Assembly (NCBI RefSeq): GCF_003219815.1
Contig: NZ_QJVD01000003.1
Coordinates: 1 to 64,000 of the forward strand
From: Arthrobacter livingstonensis
GTDB taxonomy: Bacteria > Actinomycetota > Actinomycetes > Actinomycetales > Micrococcaceae
Direction: 5' to 3'
Length of the DNA: 64,000 nt
Shown here one piece after another: positions 25,833-35,178 of the stretch. How positions within the stretch are numbered: position 1 is the stretch's first letter; the number at the start of each line of letters is the position of its first letter. The notes under the pieces were generated by a model that was not told where the DNA came from, did not search any database, and saw only the letters and a list, made by a program, of their open reading frames with translations. Both the position numbers and the translations under genes were made by a program.

Positions 25833-26337
25833 GAAGCACTTGCCGACGCTGGGCACTCGGCGTTTCACTCGGACCGAGTTCTCTGAAGTTGCCACGAAGT
25901 GGATGACAAAGGCGATTGGCTCTGTGCTTGTGGGTGCGTAAGCCTCGCCTAAAGTTCCACCCCACGTTTACCCCACGGATACGATCGAGTACGAACACAC
26001 GGAAACCACACGCTTTGAAACAATTTGGACCAAAGGTGTCGAGTGCTTTTGGCGCCTTTGGGTGCATGCGCGCTAGACCGCAAGCGCCGCCATTGAGTTC
26101 CTGTTTCTGTAACAGTGGGCTTGATTAGCCCAGCTGGAGACCAATCAAAGGAAATTTGCCCCGTGAGTCGGTCCGCTCAATACTGGTGTGCCACTTCCGA
26201 CCGAGTCACCTGAAACCTACCGGTTTGAAGGAAAAACAACAGCAACGTAGTAGCTATCATTGTTGCAGCTGTACCACTGGAACAAGGCCTAAAACCCACA
26301 GATGGCAAGTGTGAACCGACCCTAGAGCCTACAAGCG

Positions 26338-26373
26338 TGTGTTGTCGGTTCGAATCCGACAGGGCCTAGCAAG
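26338..26373 (+). repeat. tRNA 3'-end-like fragment, candidate attachment site
   Basis: GTCGG-TTCGAAT-CCGAC forms a perfect T-arm, followed by AGGGCCTA, as at the 3' end of a tRNA gene. No matching 5' acceptor (TAGGCCC) or anticodon arm is found upstream, so it is not a whole tRNA. Integrating elements often leave such 3' fragments at their ends. No integrase gene is visible in the window. Confidence 0.45.
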
Positions 26374-26401
26374 CCCGGAATGACGGGGATTTCGATAGTT
26401 T

Positions 26402-26425
26402 GAATGGCCCCGAAAGGGGCCATTC
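26402..26425 (+). terminator. GNRA-looped terminator-type hairpin
   Basis: GAATGGCCCC and its exact complement flank a GAAA tetraloop, followed by GTCCTT. It lies just after the tRNA-like fragment, where a tRNA terminator would be expected. Confidence 0.65.
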
Positions 26426-26715
26426 GTCCTTAACGCTCCACAAACTCTCCAGATTGACTCTCCATTTTCATTATTTACCGCTAGTTTCCGCTGTTTTTTT
26501 AAGGGTCCTCAGGCGGCTCGGTTCCTCCGAAAATGGAGACTCGTCAGTCTCCGGCGGTGCGATGGGTGCTACCGACTCTCCAGCTGTGGCTCCTTGTGTG
26601 GAGGCTCTCAATCCCTTGTTAGGGACTGTTCATCATGCTTGGCTCTGACCAAGGTTTGATTGACATCCGACTTGTGAGTCTTGGCGCCGAGTCGGCGTAT
26701 AGACGGTGCGCTGAT

Positions 26716-26973
26716 TTAGTTTTGGCTCGACGTACGACTATAGATCTCGTCGGTCAGGTGGTCGTGGCGGAATCGGCCATACATGGACGGATCCTTGTGC
26801 ATGAGGTGCAGCGATAGCGTCTTGGCAGGAGCGCTCCGCACATGGATCTGCTGGATTTCACTCCATCGCAGGTGTTGCATTGATTTGTCGGGAGTATATG
26901 GCAGGTTGAAGGTATCAGATTGTTCACCAACTCTGTGCCAGCCACTATCGAACGTCTCTAGGCCGTGGTCCAT
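26716..26973 (-). pseudogene. Possible remnant of a small PH-like (STM3941-type) protein
   Basis: An 85-codon frame contains LRWSEIQQIHVRS and DPSMYGRFR, which resemble the beta-strand pattern of small PH-like proteins such as the STM3941 family. The usual N-terminal membrane segments are missing and no ribosome site is evident. It may be a truncated coding remnant or chance. Homology search would settle it. Confidence 0.25.
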
Positions 26974-27000
26974 CGCATTTTCGAAAGGAACAGGAACACC

Positions 27001-28596
27001 ATGAACGCATCCTCCGCGACGCCCGACGCCCCCGTCACTGGCTCGCCCAGCGCAGGCCGTGCTGACACGGTCGGCGCGCTCTTACGCCGGACCGTCTCAC
27101 GCAACGGTCCCATGAACGCCGTGCTGTTCGAAGACCGCCGCTGGACCTATGCCCAGCTCGAGAAAGGCGTCGATCGAATCGCACGCCGCCTCATGGGCCT
27201 TGGCCTTTCCCAAGGGACTCGGATCGCTGCGTATGGCGCAAATTCCGACGCCTATCTACTACTCTTCCTTGCCTGCGCCAAGACCGGACTGGTCCACGTA
27301 CCTGTGAACTTTGCCTTGAAAGGCGGCGAACTCAGCTACCTGCTCAACGACTCGGGCGCCAGCCTGGTGGTGGCTGATCCCGAGCTGCTGCCGCTCGTGG
27401 ACGAGTTGCGGTCTTCAGCTCAGGCCCCAGCGGTCGAGCAGTTGTGGTCCATGTTCCCCGGAAGTGACTCAAGCGAACCTTCACTCTTGGAAACCGCCCT
27501 GAACGACGACGACGACGCCGGCCCTGTCGAGATCGCCGTGGGCGAGCACGCTCTCCTCCAGCTTCTCTATACGTCTGGCACCACCTCGGCACCCAAGGGT
27601 GCGATGATGACCCACGCAGCATTGATTGCGGAATACATATCTTCCATCATCGCGCTGGATCTCACAGCCGATGACCGACCGCTCGTCGCCATGCCGCTGT
27701 ACCACTCGGCCGGAATGCATGTCTTCATGCTGCCCTACCTTTCACTCGGCGCCACCGTTCGATTGATCGCCCGCCCCGACGTCGGAAAGATTCTGAGCCT
27801 GGTCGAAAAGGAACGCATCGGCTCACTTTTCTTGGCACCTACGGTCTGGGTGCCCTTGAGCAACCATCCGGATCTCGCCGCACGGGACTTGTCCTCGCTG
27901 ACCAAAGCCCAATACGGCGCCTCCATCATGCCCGTCACGGTGCTGCAGCGGCTGCGTTCTCGATACCCCCAGATTGGCTTCTACAACTGCTTTGGCCAGT
28001 CCGAGCTGGGCCCACTGTGCACAGTACTTCGCCCCGAGGAACACGAAACCCGTCCAGCTTCCTGCGGCCGTCCGGTCTTCTTCGTTGAAGCACGCGTGGT
28101 GACCACGGAGGGCATAATAGCTTCCCCCGGGGAGTCCGGGGAGATTCAGTACCGATCCCCTCAGCTGCTGGCCGGATACTGGAACAAGCCCGAGGCCACC
28201 GCCGAGGCCTTTGCCGATGGATGGTTCCGCTCGGGAGATCAAGTCACCCAGGATTCGCAGGGCTACATCCAAGTCGTAGACCGGATCAAGGACGTGATCA
28301 ATACCGGGGGAGTGAACGTTGCACCCCGAGAGGTCGAGGACTGCATTTACGAACTGTCCGAGGTCGCAGAAGTAGCCGTGGTCGGAATCGCTGACGATTT
28401 GTGGATCGAGGCCATCACCGCCGTTGTCGTCCTGAAGGAAGGCACCTCCTTGACCGCAGAAGCCGTGCGGGCCCATGTCAAGAGCCGGCTCGCAGACTAC
28501 AAGGCGCCCAAACGCGTGGACTTCGTCGCGGAACTTCCCCGCAATCAGTCGGGCAAGCTCCTCAAGCGGCAACTACGCGCAGAACGCGCAGAGTAA
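27001..28596 (+). CDS. Fatty-acid/aryl acyl-CoA synthetase (AMP-forming)
   Basis: A 531-residue ANL-superfamily ligase. The phosphate loop is LLYTSGTTSAPKGAMMTH near residue 190. The adenine-binding region includes YNCFGQSELGP, the hinge aspartate lies in WFRSGDQVTQDSQGY, and the A10 lysine is in PRNQSGKLLKRQL at the C-terminus. Such enzymes activate carboxylic acids as acyl-adenylates and transfer them to CoA. The sequence resembles FadD13/long-chain ligases, but the chain length cannot be deduced. AGGAACACC precedes the ATG; an in-frame ATG at 26965 is less likely. No partner beta-oxidation gene is adjacent; the next gene is a broken alpha-galactosidase, so the context gives no pathway. Confidence 0.87.
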   Translation: MNASSATPDAPVTGSPSAGRADTVGALLRRTVSRNGPMNAVLFEDRRWTYAQLEKGVDRIARRLMGLGLSQGTRIAAYGANSDAYLLLFLACAKTGLVHVPVNFALKGGELSYLLNDSGASLVVADPELLPLVDELRSSAQAPAVEQLWSMFPGSDSSEPSLLETALNDDDDAGPVEIAVGEHALLQLLYTSGTTSAPKGAMMTHAALIAEYISSIIALDLTADDRPLVAMPLYHSAGMHVFMLPYLSLGATVRLIARPDVGKILSLVEKERIGSLFLAPTVWVPLSNHPDLAARDLSSLTKAQYGASIMPVTVLQRLRSRYPQIGFYNCFGQSELGPLCTVLRPEEHETRPASCGRPVFFVEARVVTTEGIIASPGESGEIQYRSPQLLAGYWNKPEATAEAFADGWFRSGDQVTQDSQGYIQVVDRIKDVINTGGVNVAPREVEDCIYELSEVAEVAVVGIADDLWIEAITAVVVLKEGTSLTAEAVRAHVKSRLADYKAPKRVDFVAELPRNQSGKLLKRQLRAERAE

Positions 28597-28667
28597 ACTC
28601 GCTCTTCGAAAAATAACAAGGACCTCACCATCGAGACGGCAACGCTGCAACAGCGTCCCTTGCAGCC

Positions 28668-29813
28668 CAGGAAAAGCCCCTCATTGCCCCGGTTCCGCCC
28701 ATGGGCTGGAACAGCTGGAATTCCTTCCGGTGTTATGACATCAGCGAGCAAAAGCTCCTCGACGTCGCCGATGTCCTCGTTACCAGCGGCATGCAAGCGG
28801 CCGGTTACGACACGTTCGTCATCGACGACTGCTGGCAAGCACACAGCCGAGGCGCCGACGGGCGCCTGCGCTCCCATCCACAACGCTTTCCCTCCGGGAT
28901 GGCAGCCTTGGGAGCCGAACTCAAAGCCCGAGGCTTTAAGTTCGGCTTGTACGCCTCACCGGGTCGCAAAACCTGTGCCATGCTCTACGACCGCTACCCC
29001 GGCCGTGGCCTGGGCTCTTTTGGCCGAGAAGAACTAGACACCCAAACGTTCGCCGACTGGGGTGTGGATTTCCTCACGTACGTCTGGTGCGAAGCCGACG
29101 AGGACAACGCCGGCCTGCGCTACCCTGAAGCCTTTGACCGCATGGCTTTGGCGTTGGAAAGTACCGGCTGGCCGATCGTCTATTCCATCTCTGAATATGG
29201 CCGCACACAGCCCTGGACGTGTGCAGGCGACTAGGGGCACATGTGGCGTACCACCGTGGACATTGAACGGAACTGGGCCTCGGTCATGGCGATCGCCGAC
29301 ACCCAGGCGCACCTTGCCCAATTCTCAAGACCACACAACTGGAATGACCCTGACATGCTCCAAGCCGGCAACCCCGGCCTGACTGCGGAAGAAGAAGCAA
29401 CCCACTTCGCACTGTGGTGTTTCTTCGCTGCGCCGTTGATGGCCGGTCATGACCCCCGCACCATGACCGAATCTGTCCAGAAACTAATCACCAACGAGCC
29501 CCTGCTCGCCATTGACCAGGACGTCCTTGGCCAAGCCGCGGTCCGGACACAACCGATGCCCGAGGTAGATGTGTGGTCCAGGCCCTTGAATAACGGCGAA
29601 GCCTGGCTGATCGTGAATAAAACCGAGCAAGCGCTCCAGGTTATTCATCACAATGGCCAACGGCGCCTGAACAACACCGCCCTCGCCACAATCCCCACGG
29701 CGGCCCGTGTGCTTCCGCTGCGCGGTGGTGAGAAAATCGCACTGGCGCCAGAAAGCACGCGGGAAATCCCCGCCCATGGTTGCCTGCCGATCATCCATCA
29801 AATTCAGGAATAA
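28668..29813 (+). pseudogene. GH27 alpha-galactosidase, inactivated
   Basis: The family start PLIAPVPPMGWNSWNSF is present but has no upstream ATG in frame before a stop at 28614. The barrel continues through TFVIDDCWQ, GFKFGLYASPG and WGVDFLTYVWCE, meets an in-frame TAG at 29232-29234, and resumes in the same frame with GHMWRTTVDIERNW, PHNWNDPDML and ALWCFFAAPLMAGHD to the end at 29813. The GH27 nucleophile aspartate (normally in KYDxC) is replaced by Val in YVWC. The acid/base aspartate in RTTVDI is kept. With a lost start, an internal stop and a lost nucleophile it cannot be a working enzyme. ORFs 28701-29234 and 29241-29813 are its two halves. Confidence 0.85.
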
Positions 29814-29849
29814 GCCCAGGTACGTGACGAGCTGACGATGATCGGCCGC

Positions 29850-29883
29850 GGATGTCTCCTTTCTGTCCACTAAGGAGACATCC
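29850..29883. terminator. 12-bp perfect hairpin between GH27 and LysR genes
   Basis: GGATGTCTCCTT and its complement surround a 10-base loop between convergent genes, so it may serve both as a bidirectional terminator. Just beyond it, GCTCTGCGATCGAAG occurs twice (29926-29940 and 29960-29974). Confidence 0.5.
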
Positions 29884-29989
29884 ACTGCCGGGCAAGTCCG
29901 TGACCGCCGTCGTACGTCAACGCTCGCTCTGCGATCGAAGTGGCTCTACGTTCTAAGTGGCTCTGCGATCGAAGCGCCATGGCCCCCGC

Positions 29990-30874
29990 TCACGAGCCCA
30001 TGGCGTCGAACGCCTCCTTGATCCTTGCCACCAGCAGGGAGCTTGAGGTGTCCGTGGCGTAGATCAAGCTAATCGTTGAAGTGGCGTTGGCGTCCTCGAT
30101 GTTCAGATACACCAGTCCGGGGATGGCAAATGCACGCATCGACTCCGGGACCACCGCGATGCCCAGGTGGGCAGCGACCAGGCCGAGGATGGTGGGGAAC
30201 TGGACAGCTTCCTGGGCGATGTCAAAGTCCACGCCCACCGCATGCAGGAGGGAGGAAATGTGGTCGAAAAGGGACGAAATGCGGCTTCGCGGGAAGGCAA
30301 TGAAGGCCTCGCCGTGCAGATCCTTCAGCGAGACGGTGGCGCGCGCGGCCAGCCGGTGGTCTGCGGCGACCGCGACCACCAGGGGTTCGTGCATGATCAC
30401 AGTGGCGCTGATGCCGTGGACTGTTCGCACTTCCCGGGCGATCCCTGCGTCGAGGGTGCCGGCTGCAATGAGCTCCAGCTGCACATCCGTGGTCTCCTCG
30501 CGCAGTTGAAGATCGATGCCTGGCCACGTTGAGTGCATGTGTCGGACCAGGCCTGGCACCAGGTGAATGGCTGCTGAGGAGACAAAGCCGAGCCGTAGGC
30601 GGCCCAGCTCGCCGTTCCTGGCATGTAACAGAGCAGACTCCATGACGGCGTATTGGGCCAGAACCTTGCGTGCGTGTTCCAGCAGCACCTCCCCCTCGGA
30701 GGTCAGTTCAACGTTGCGCGAATTGCGCACGAACAAGGCCACCTTGCACTCCTCCTCCAGCTTGCGGATCTGCTGGCTTAACGGCGGTTGGGCCATGTGG
30801 AGGCGCTGGGCGGCCCGGCTAAAGTGCAGTTCCTCGGCCACGGCCACAAAGAGTTCAAGGCGTCTCAGGTTCAT
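29990..30874 (-). CDS. LysR family transcriptional regulator
   Basis: A 294-residue LysR regulator. The HTH spans about residues 1-60 (LRRLELFVAVAEELHFSRAAQRLHMAQPPLSQQ in pieces LELFVAVAEELHFSRAAQ and RLHMAQPPLSQQIRKLEE), and the rest is the two-lobed effector domain. It is divergent from the aldehyde dehydrogenase operon at 30993, the standard arrangement in which LysR controls its neighbour. ATG 30874 aligns with the family start; the ATG 20 codons upstream does not. No strong ribosome site precedes it, so it may be leaderless. The inducer is unknown because the operon's substrate is unknown. Confidence 0.9.
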   Translation of the reverse strand: MNLRRLELFVAVAEELHFSRAAQRLHMAQPPLSQQIRKLEEECKVALFVRNSRNVELTSEGEVLLEHARKVLAQYAVMESALLHARNGELGRLRLGFVSSAAIHLVPGLVRHMHSTWPGIDLQLREETTDVQLELIAAGTLDAGIAREVRTVHGISATVIMHEPLVVAVAADHRLAARATVSLKDLHGEAFIAFPRSRISSLFDHISSLLHAVGVDFDIAQEAVQFPTILGLVAAHLGIAVVPESMRAFAIPGLVYLNIEDANATSTISLIYATDTSSSLLVARIKEAFDAMGS

Positions 30875-30893
30875 ACCATCAAGACTAAATGGA

Positions 30894-30912
30894 TATTGAA
30901 CCGCGTCCAATA
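30894..30912. promoter_or_regulatory. LysR-type operator candidate
   Basis: TATTG-N9-CAATA is an interrupted palindrome in the short divergent region between the LysR gene and the aldehyde dehydrogenase gene. It has the T...A dyad form and size expected of a LysR recognition site and overlaps the regulator's own leader. Confidence 0.5.
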
Positions 30913-30992
30913 GATATTTCCTTACACTGAGCAAAACATCTAGCGTTACAGGTGAGAGAAATCACAGCAGTGAACGTAACAGAGGATTGACA

Positions 30993-32453
30993 ATGACCGT
31001 AATGACCAAGCCCGTAAGCAGCTACATCGATGGATCCTGGGTTGAGGGGTCGGGGGATTTTGTCTCCCGGTACAACCCCGCAGCGCCGGACCAGGTCGTG
31101 ACCAGCTATCACCAGGCCAGCGCAGCGGAACTGGAGCAGGCGATTGGCGCTGCTTCCGCTGCCTCCGCAGCCTGGGACGGGCTGGGAATTCTTGCCCGCG
31201 GCCGGGTCCTGGTTGCCGCCGCGGCCGCCATCCGGGACCGCGCCGAGGACATCGCCGCCGTCATGACCGCCGAACACGGCAAGACGCTCGCAGAATCCCG
31301 GATGGAGGTGGACGCCTCCGCGGATACCTTCGACTACCACGGCGCCTCAGCCCGCAACCCCATCGGCACTGAATTCCCCTCCAGCCACCCGGAGGAGCGG
31401 ATCCTGACCGTTCGCCGACCCCTTGGTGTGGTTGGGGTGATCACCCCGTGGAACTTCCCCTTGCAAATTCCGGCATGGAAGATCGCCCCGGCCATCCTGC
31501 ACGGAAATACTGTGGTGTGGAAATCGGCAAGCAACACCCCCGGCGTTTCCGTCCTCCTCATGGAGGCCCTGGCGGCAGTCGGCGTTCCTGCAGGTGTGGT
31601 GAACTTGATCCTCGGCCCAGGCGCCCTCGGTTCCGAGCTGGTCGCCAACCCCCTGGTGGGCGGGGTGACTTTCACCGGTTCCGTCCCCGTTGGCCACCAC
31701 ATCCGCGGGATTGTTTGCGGCCGTGGCGCCAAGCTGCAGCTTGAACTTGGTGGACACAATGCCACGCTGGTCCTTCCCGACGCTGATCCCGAACTCGCCG
31801 CAACCGCCGTGGTCAACGCCGCCATGGGCTCAACCGGTCAGAAGTGCACCGCCACCCGCCGCGTGATCCTGGTCGGCGACGGCCACGAAGACTTCCTCGC
31901 ACGAGTCAAGGACAAGGTGTCAGCGCTGATCGTGGGCCCAGGCATGGATGCCTCGGTCCAGATCGGCCCGGTCGTCTCGCCGTCGGCCCGTGCGGAAATC
32001 AACGCCGCCATCGATCAGGCACTGGCCGACGGCGGCGAAATCCTGGCCCAGGCTGTCCTGCCGGACGGCGAGGGCAGCTACGTAGCCCCCACCGTGCTGA
32101 CCGGGCCCCGCTCCATGGCCATCTGCCAGGAAGAAGTCTTTGGACCGGTCACCACCGTCCTGTACGCAGACACCCTGGAAGAAGGCATCGAGCTGGCCAA
32201 CAACACGGCGTTTGGACTCACCGCAGCGGTCTTCAGCAGCGACGAACGTTCCATCCGCCGCTGCGTGGCCCAGCTGCAGGCTGGCCTGGTCAAGGTCAAC
32301 GCACCCACCACCGGCTCCGAACTCCACGCGCCGTTCGGTGGCATGAAGGACTCCACCTTCGCCGGCCCCCGCGAACAAAACAGCGCAGCCGCGGCCACCT
32401 TCTTCACTCACGAGAAGACCGCTTACCTGCGCCTGGCACCGAAGAAGGCATGA
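30993..32453 (+). CDS. NAD(P)+-dependent aldehyde dehydrogenase
   Basis: A 486-residue aldehyde dehydrogenase. ITPWNFPLQIPAWKI binds cofactor, FTGSVPVGHHI is the Rossmann turn, LELGGHN holds the general-base glutamate, and GSTGQKCTATRR holds the catalytic cysteine. Sequence style is close to semialdehyde dehydrogenases (2-oxoglutarate semialdehyde or succinate semialdehyde types), but the substrate is not certain. It is the first gene of a LysR-controlled operon and its stop overlaps the next gene (ATGA at 32450). ATG 30993 lies after AGAGG; TTG 30987 and ATG 31002 are alternatives in the same frame. Confidence 0.88.
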   Translation: MTVMTKPVSSYIDGSWVEGSGDFVSRYNPAAPDQVVTSYHQASAAELEQAIGAASAASAAWDGLGILARGRVLVAAAAAIRDRAEDIAAVMTAEHGKTLAESRMEVDASADTFDYHGASARNPIGTEFPSSHPEERILTVRRPLGVVGVITPWNFPLQIPAWKIAPAILHGNTVVWKSASNTPGVSVLLMEALAAVGVPAGVVNLILGPGALGSELVANPLVGGVTFTGSVPVGHHIRGIVCGRGAKLQLELGGHNATLVLPDADPELAATAVVNAAMGSTGQKCTATRRVILVGDGHEDFLARVKDKVSALIVGPGMDASVQIGPVVSPSARAEINAAIDQALADGGEILAQAVLPDGEGSYVAPTVLTGPRSMAICQEEVFGPVTTVLYADTLEEGIELANNTAFGLTAAVFSSDERSIRRCVAQLQAGLVKVNAPTTGSELHAPFGGMKDSTFAGPREQNSAAAATFFTHEKTAYLRLAPKKA

Positions 32454-32455
32454 TC

Positions 32456-34174
32456 ATGAGCCTCATTGACGAAAAAACCCGTTTTGAGCTGCGCAGTCCC
32501 AGCGCAGTGCTTTGCGGCTCCGACATGAACGGCGCGTGGGGCACACGCCACAGCTTTGCCCGTACCTTGCTCCGCCGCGCGGCCTCCCACCACTGGACGG
32601 TGTCCAAGAACCGCTTGGAGCTGGATGAGCTGGGCCGTGGAACAGTGGTCTTCACCGTTGACGTGGAAGGCCACGAACTGAAGTTCATCGCTTTCTGCCA
32701 GGCGCTGGAAGAAAGCGAACGCACTGACCGGGTCATTGCGAGCGCCTGGGACGTCACCGCAGCCCTCCTCGAAGGTGAACTGACCCCTGAGCGGGAGACG
32801 GAACTGCGGCGCAACGTCACCGTCCAGGAGCAAGGCCGCACGGACCCGGAAACGGTCATCATGACCCGGGCCAACCGCAGCGCCCGCTTTTTTGACTACG
32901 TCAGTGACTGCCTGGCTGCCGGCACCCAGCCTGACGTTGCCACGATCGGCCCCAGCCCCTACCTGATTCGCAGCACCGCGTTTTACGGCAATGGCAAGTT
33001 TGGACTCAAGGAACTCTCCGCCTTCCCGGCCGGCCACCCCTTGGCCGTTCCCTACCGTTCACAAATGCTGACCGCCTGGCTGATGCGCGAACTCAGCATG
33101 GACCTGGTGGAGCACGTGGCCCGGGCCAAAGCCCACGCCGCCGGAACCGTGGCAGTTCCGCTGGACGCCGCTTGGGGCCGCTACTTTGGGTTGGGCAACG
33201 CGACCGGGCTGGGCATGGTCCCGTTCCTGGTCAACCACCCCGGCTACCTGGACGCATGGTGCAGGCTCCGCGAACTCCCGCTGGCAGCAGGGCTCGCCGC
33301 CGATTACGCGCCGGAGCACCCCGACTTGGCCCGCATTGCCGAGCTGCTGGAACGGGCGGACCAGCACCTGGCCGAGAAGGCTGATCTCAAGACGGTGCCA
33401 TTCCTGTCTACCAGCTCCATCCGGCCCCAACTTGGCCAACTACTGCGCGAACTGCAGGACTTCCGCACCTCCGGCGGAACAGCCGAACCCGTGCTGGCCC
33501 GCCTACACGAACACGCGGCCGGACTGAGCCCGGAAGCCCGGGGTCTTTTCGCTTCCATCGTCATTGAACTGCGGAGCGATTTCGACGCCGAAGCTGACGC
33601 CCTGCTCACCGTCGCAGCCCCGACGGCGTTCAACCCCGCCATGCGCTGTGACGAATTGAGCGCCCTGCTGACGCAAAACTATGCCTGGACGCAAAGTTAC
33701 GATTTCACTGCTGCTGACTGCTCCAGCTACTACTGGTACACCTCAGCGGACAGCGAGGAACCACGCCGCGAACAACGCTCCAAGCTGGCCCAGGGCACGG
33801 TGGAACACTGCACTGACGTGGCACGCCGGGTCAACGCACTGGCCGGGGATTTGGGCGGTTTCAGTGCCGAGGCAAGCGTGGCTGAATTCCTGTTGGCCCA
33901 TCCCAACCACCGATTCGCTGCCGAAAGGATCCAGCAAACCCGGGGTTACCAGTACGGGGATCTGCAGGACAACCTGGTGGACGGAAAATTCCTGCCGCTG
34001 AGCACCCAGCGTTTCCAATTGGCCACCTACGGGATGAACAATTTCAGTCCGCAGTCCACAGACTGGGTGCGCGTCACCTTGTTCAGCGGAGCCCCACGGG
34101 TTGCCGAGGTCATGAGCGGACAAGACGATGACGACTGGCTGTTTCCGCTGGCGCCTGAAGGAGAGAGCAAATGA
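32456..34174 (+). CDS. Conserved-looking protein of unknown function, 572 residues
   Basis: I do not recognise this family. The protein is 572 residues, soluble-looking, with no signal peptide, membrane segment or cysteine cluster. Notable segments are STAFYGNGKFGLKEL near residue 175, VPLDAAWGRYFGLGNATGLG near 240, YAWTQSYDFTAADCSSYYWY near 415 and YGMNNFSPQSTDW near 545. Aromatic and charged residues are frequent in these blocks, as in an enzyme active site. It sits between the aldehyde dehydrogenase (overlap or 2-base gap) and the M19-like gene (ATGA overlap), so the three are co-translated. ATG 32456 has AAGAAGG 7 bases upstream; ATG 32450 is the alternative. The earlier open frame from 31844 is antisense-type run-through of the dehydrogenase gene. 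It is the strongest candidate for an undescribed enzyme in this operon. Confidence 0.8.
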   Translation: MSLIDEKTRFELRSPSAVLCGSDMNGAWGTRHSFARTLLRRAASHHWTVSKNRLELDELGRGTVVFTVDVEGHELKFIAFCQALEESERTDRVIASAWDVTAALLEGELTPERETELRRNVTVQEQGRTDPETVIMTRANRSARFFDYVSDCLAAGTQPDVATIGPSPYLIRSTAFYGNGKFGLKELSAFPAGHPLAVPYRSQMLTAWLMRELSMDLVEHVARAKAHAAGTVAVPLDAAWGRYFGLGNATGLGMVPFLVNHPGYLDAWCRLRELPLAAGLAADYAPEHPDLARIAELLERADQHLAEKADLKTVPFLSTSSIRPQLGQLLRELQDFRTSGGTAEPVLARLHEHAAGLSPEARGLFASIVIELRSDFDAEADALLTVAAPTAFNPAMRCDELSALLTQNYAWTQSYDFTAADCSSYYWYTSADSEEPRREQRSKLAQGTVEHCTDVARRVNALAGDLGGFSAEASVAEFLLAHPNHRFAAERIQQTRGYQYGDLQDNLVDGKFLPLSTQRFQLATYGMNNFSPQSTDWVRVTLFSGAPRVAEVMSGQDDDDWLFPLAPEGESK

Positions 34175-35178
34175 ACGTGCACAATGAAGCCACGTTGGTT
34201 GACGGGCTGCAGATCAGCAACTGGAGCCGTCCGGTCCTTGAAGAACTGCGCACCGGCGGCGTGAGCGCCGTCAACGCCACCTGTGCGGTGTGGGAGAACG
34301 CAGCGGAAACCATCCGTTCCATCGCCCAATGGCTTGAACTGGCCAACCGCAACCAGGACCTCTTCTTCCTAGCCAGCAGCGGCGACGACATTGCCCGGGC
34401 GAAGGCGGAAAACAAGATCGCCGTTTTCCTCGGCTTCCAAAACACCAGCCCCTTCGAGGACGACTACCGCTACGTGGAACTCTTTCACCGCCTGGGCGTG
34501 CGGATCGCCCAACTGACCTACAACAACCAGAACCTGCTCGGCGGGGGCTGCTTTGAAGCCGAGGACTCCGGACTTACCCGGTACGGGCGAGTGGTGGTCT
34601 CGGAAATGAACCGCGTGGGGATGTTGATCGACCTTTCCCATGTTGGCTACCGGACCAGCCGCGATGCCATCGAAGCCTCCACGGTCCCGGTGTCAATCAC
34701 GCATTCAAACCCGCTGTGGTTCTTTGACACACCCCGCAACAAGCCGCACGACGTCATCCAACCCCTCGTGGACCGCGGGGGAGTGATTGGCTGCTGCCTC
34801 TACCCCACCGTCAGCGGCGGTGAACACGTCACGGTGGAGAGCTTCGCCGCCATGGTATTACGCATGGTGGACCTCTACGGCCCCTCCCATGTGGGGCTGG
34901 GCAGCGACTGCACCCGCGGGTGGGACCACGAGTTTGTCGGCTGGCTTCGCAACGGACGGTGGCAGCCCACCGCCCCGGAAGATTCCCCACGCTGGCCCGC
35001 CTGGCCGAACTGGTTCACCGGGCCCGAAGATTTCCCCCAGCTTACCGACGGGCTGGTCTCTGCCGGCCTCCCCGATGACACCATCGCCGCGGTGCTGGGC
35101 GGCAATTTCAGCCGCCTGTTCGCCGAGGTCATGGATAACAGCGTCATGGACAACACCAAGGAGAACGCGCATGTCTGA
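34171..35178 (+). CDS. M19 (membrane dipeptidase) family homologue, metal site altered
   Basis: A 335-residue member of the M19 renal-dipeptidase fold. The two beta-metal histidine motifs are kept: DLSHVGYRT (H157) and SITHSNP (H178), and GLGSDCTRGWD carries the conserved aspartate. The alpha-metal HxD motif, normally in VDGHxD, reads LVDGLQIS, so His and Asp are missing, and the bridging glutamate (normally IEGG) is Gln in FLGFQNTS (Q90). The protein therefore belongs to an atypical branch that may bind one metal or none. Homologues of this branch occur, as I recall, in dimethylglycine-type catabolic clusters. It overlaps the genes on both sides. Substrate is probably a small amide or cyclic compound rather than a dipeptide; this is inference. 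Confidence 0.82.
   Translation: MNVHNEATLVDGLQISNWSRPVLEELRTGGVSAVNATCAVWENAAETIRSIAQWLELANRNQDLFFLASSGDDIARAKAENKIAVFLGFQNTSPFEDDYRYVELFHRLGVRIAQLTYNNQNLLGGGCFEAEDSGLTRYGRVVVSEMNRVGMLIDLSHVGYRTSRDAIEASTVPVSITHSNPLWFFDTPRNKPHDVIQPLVDRGGVIGCCLYPTVSGGEHVTVESFAAMVLRMVDLYGPSHVGLGSDCTRGWDHEFVGWLRNGRWQPTAPEDSPRWPAWPNWFTGPEDFPQLTDGLVSAGLPDDTIAAVLGGNFSRLFAEVMDNSVMDNTKENAHV

Larger units (their letters stand above)
25833..27000. other. Gene-poor region after the transport operon
   Basis: About 1.17 kb without a convincing intact gene and with lower GC than the neighbours. It holds a tRNA T-arm-like fragment, a terminator-type hairpin and a possible coding remnant on the minus strand, each listed separately. 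The RNA architecture was checked by eye for tmRNA, and no 5' domain or tag-peptide frame was found. Confidence 0.55.

Noticed and set aside
25990-26373. tmRNA gene ending in the T-arm-like sequence
   Set aside because: No conserved 5' domain and no tag-peptide frame ending in an Ala-Leu-Ala-Ala type sequence were found.
28668-29813. TAG read as an amino acid (recoding) in GH27 and other interrupted genes
   Set aside because: Intact genes here end normally with TAG (for example at 20701-20703 and 21725-21727), and the GH27 gene has also lost its nucleophile.
31844-32449. Upstream extension of the 572-residue protein
   Set aside because: This frame overlaps the aldehyde dehydrogenase gene and translates to Arg/Pro/Gly-rich nonsense.
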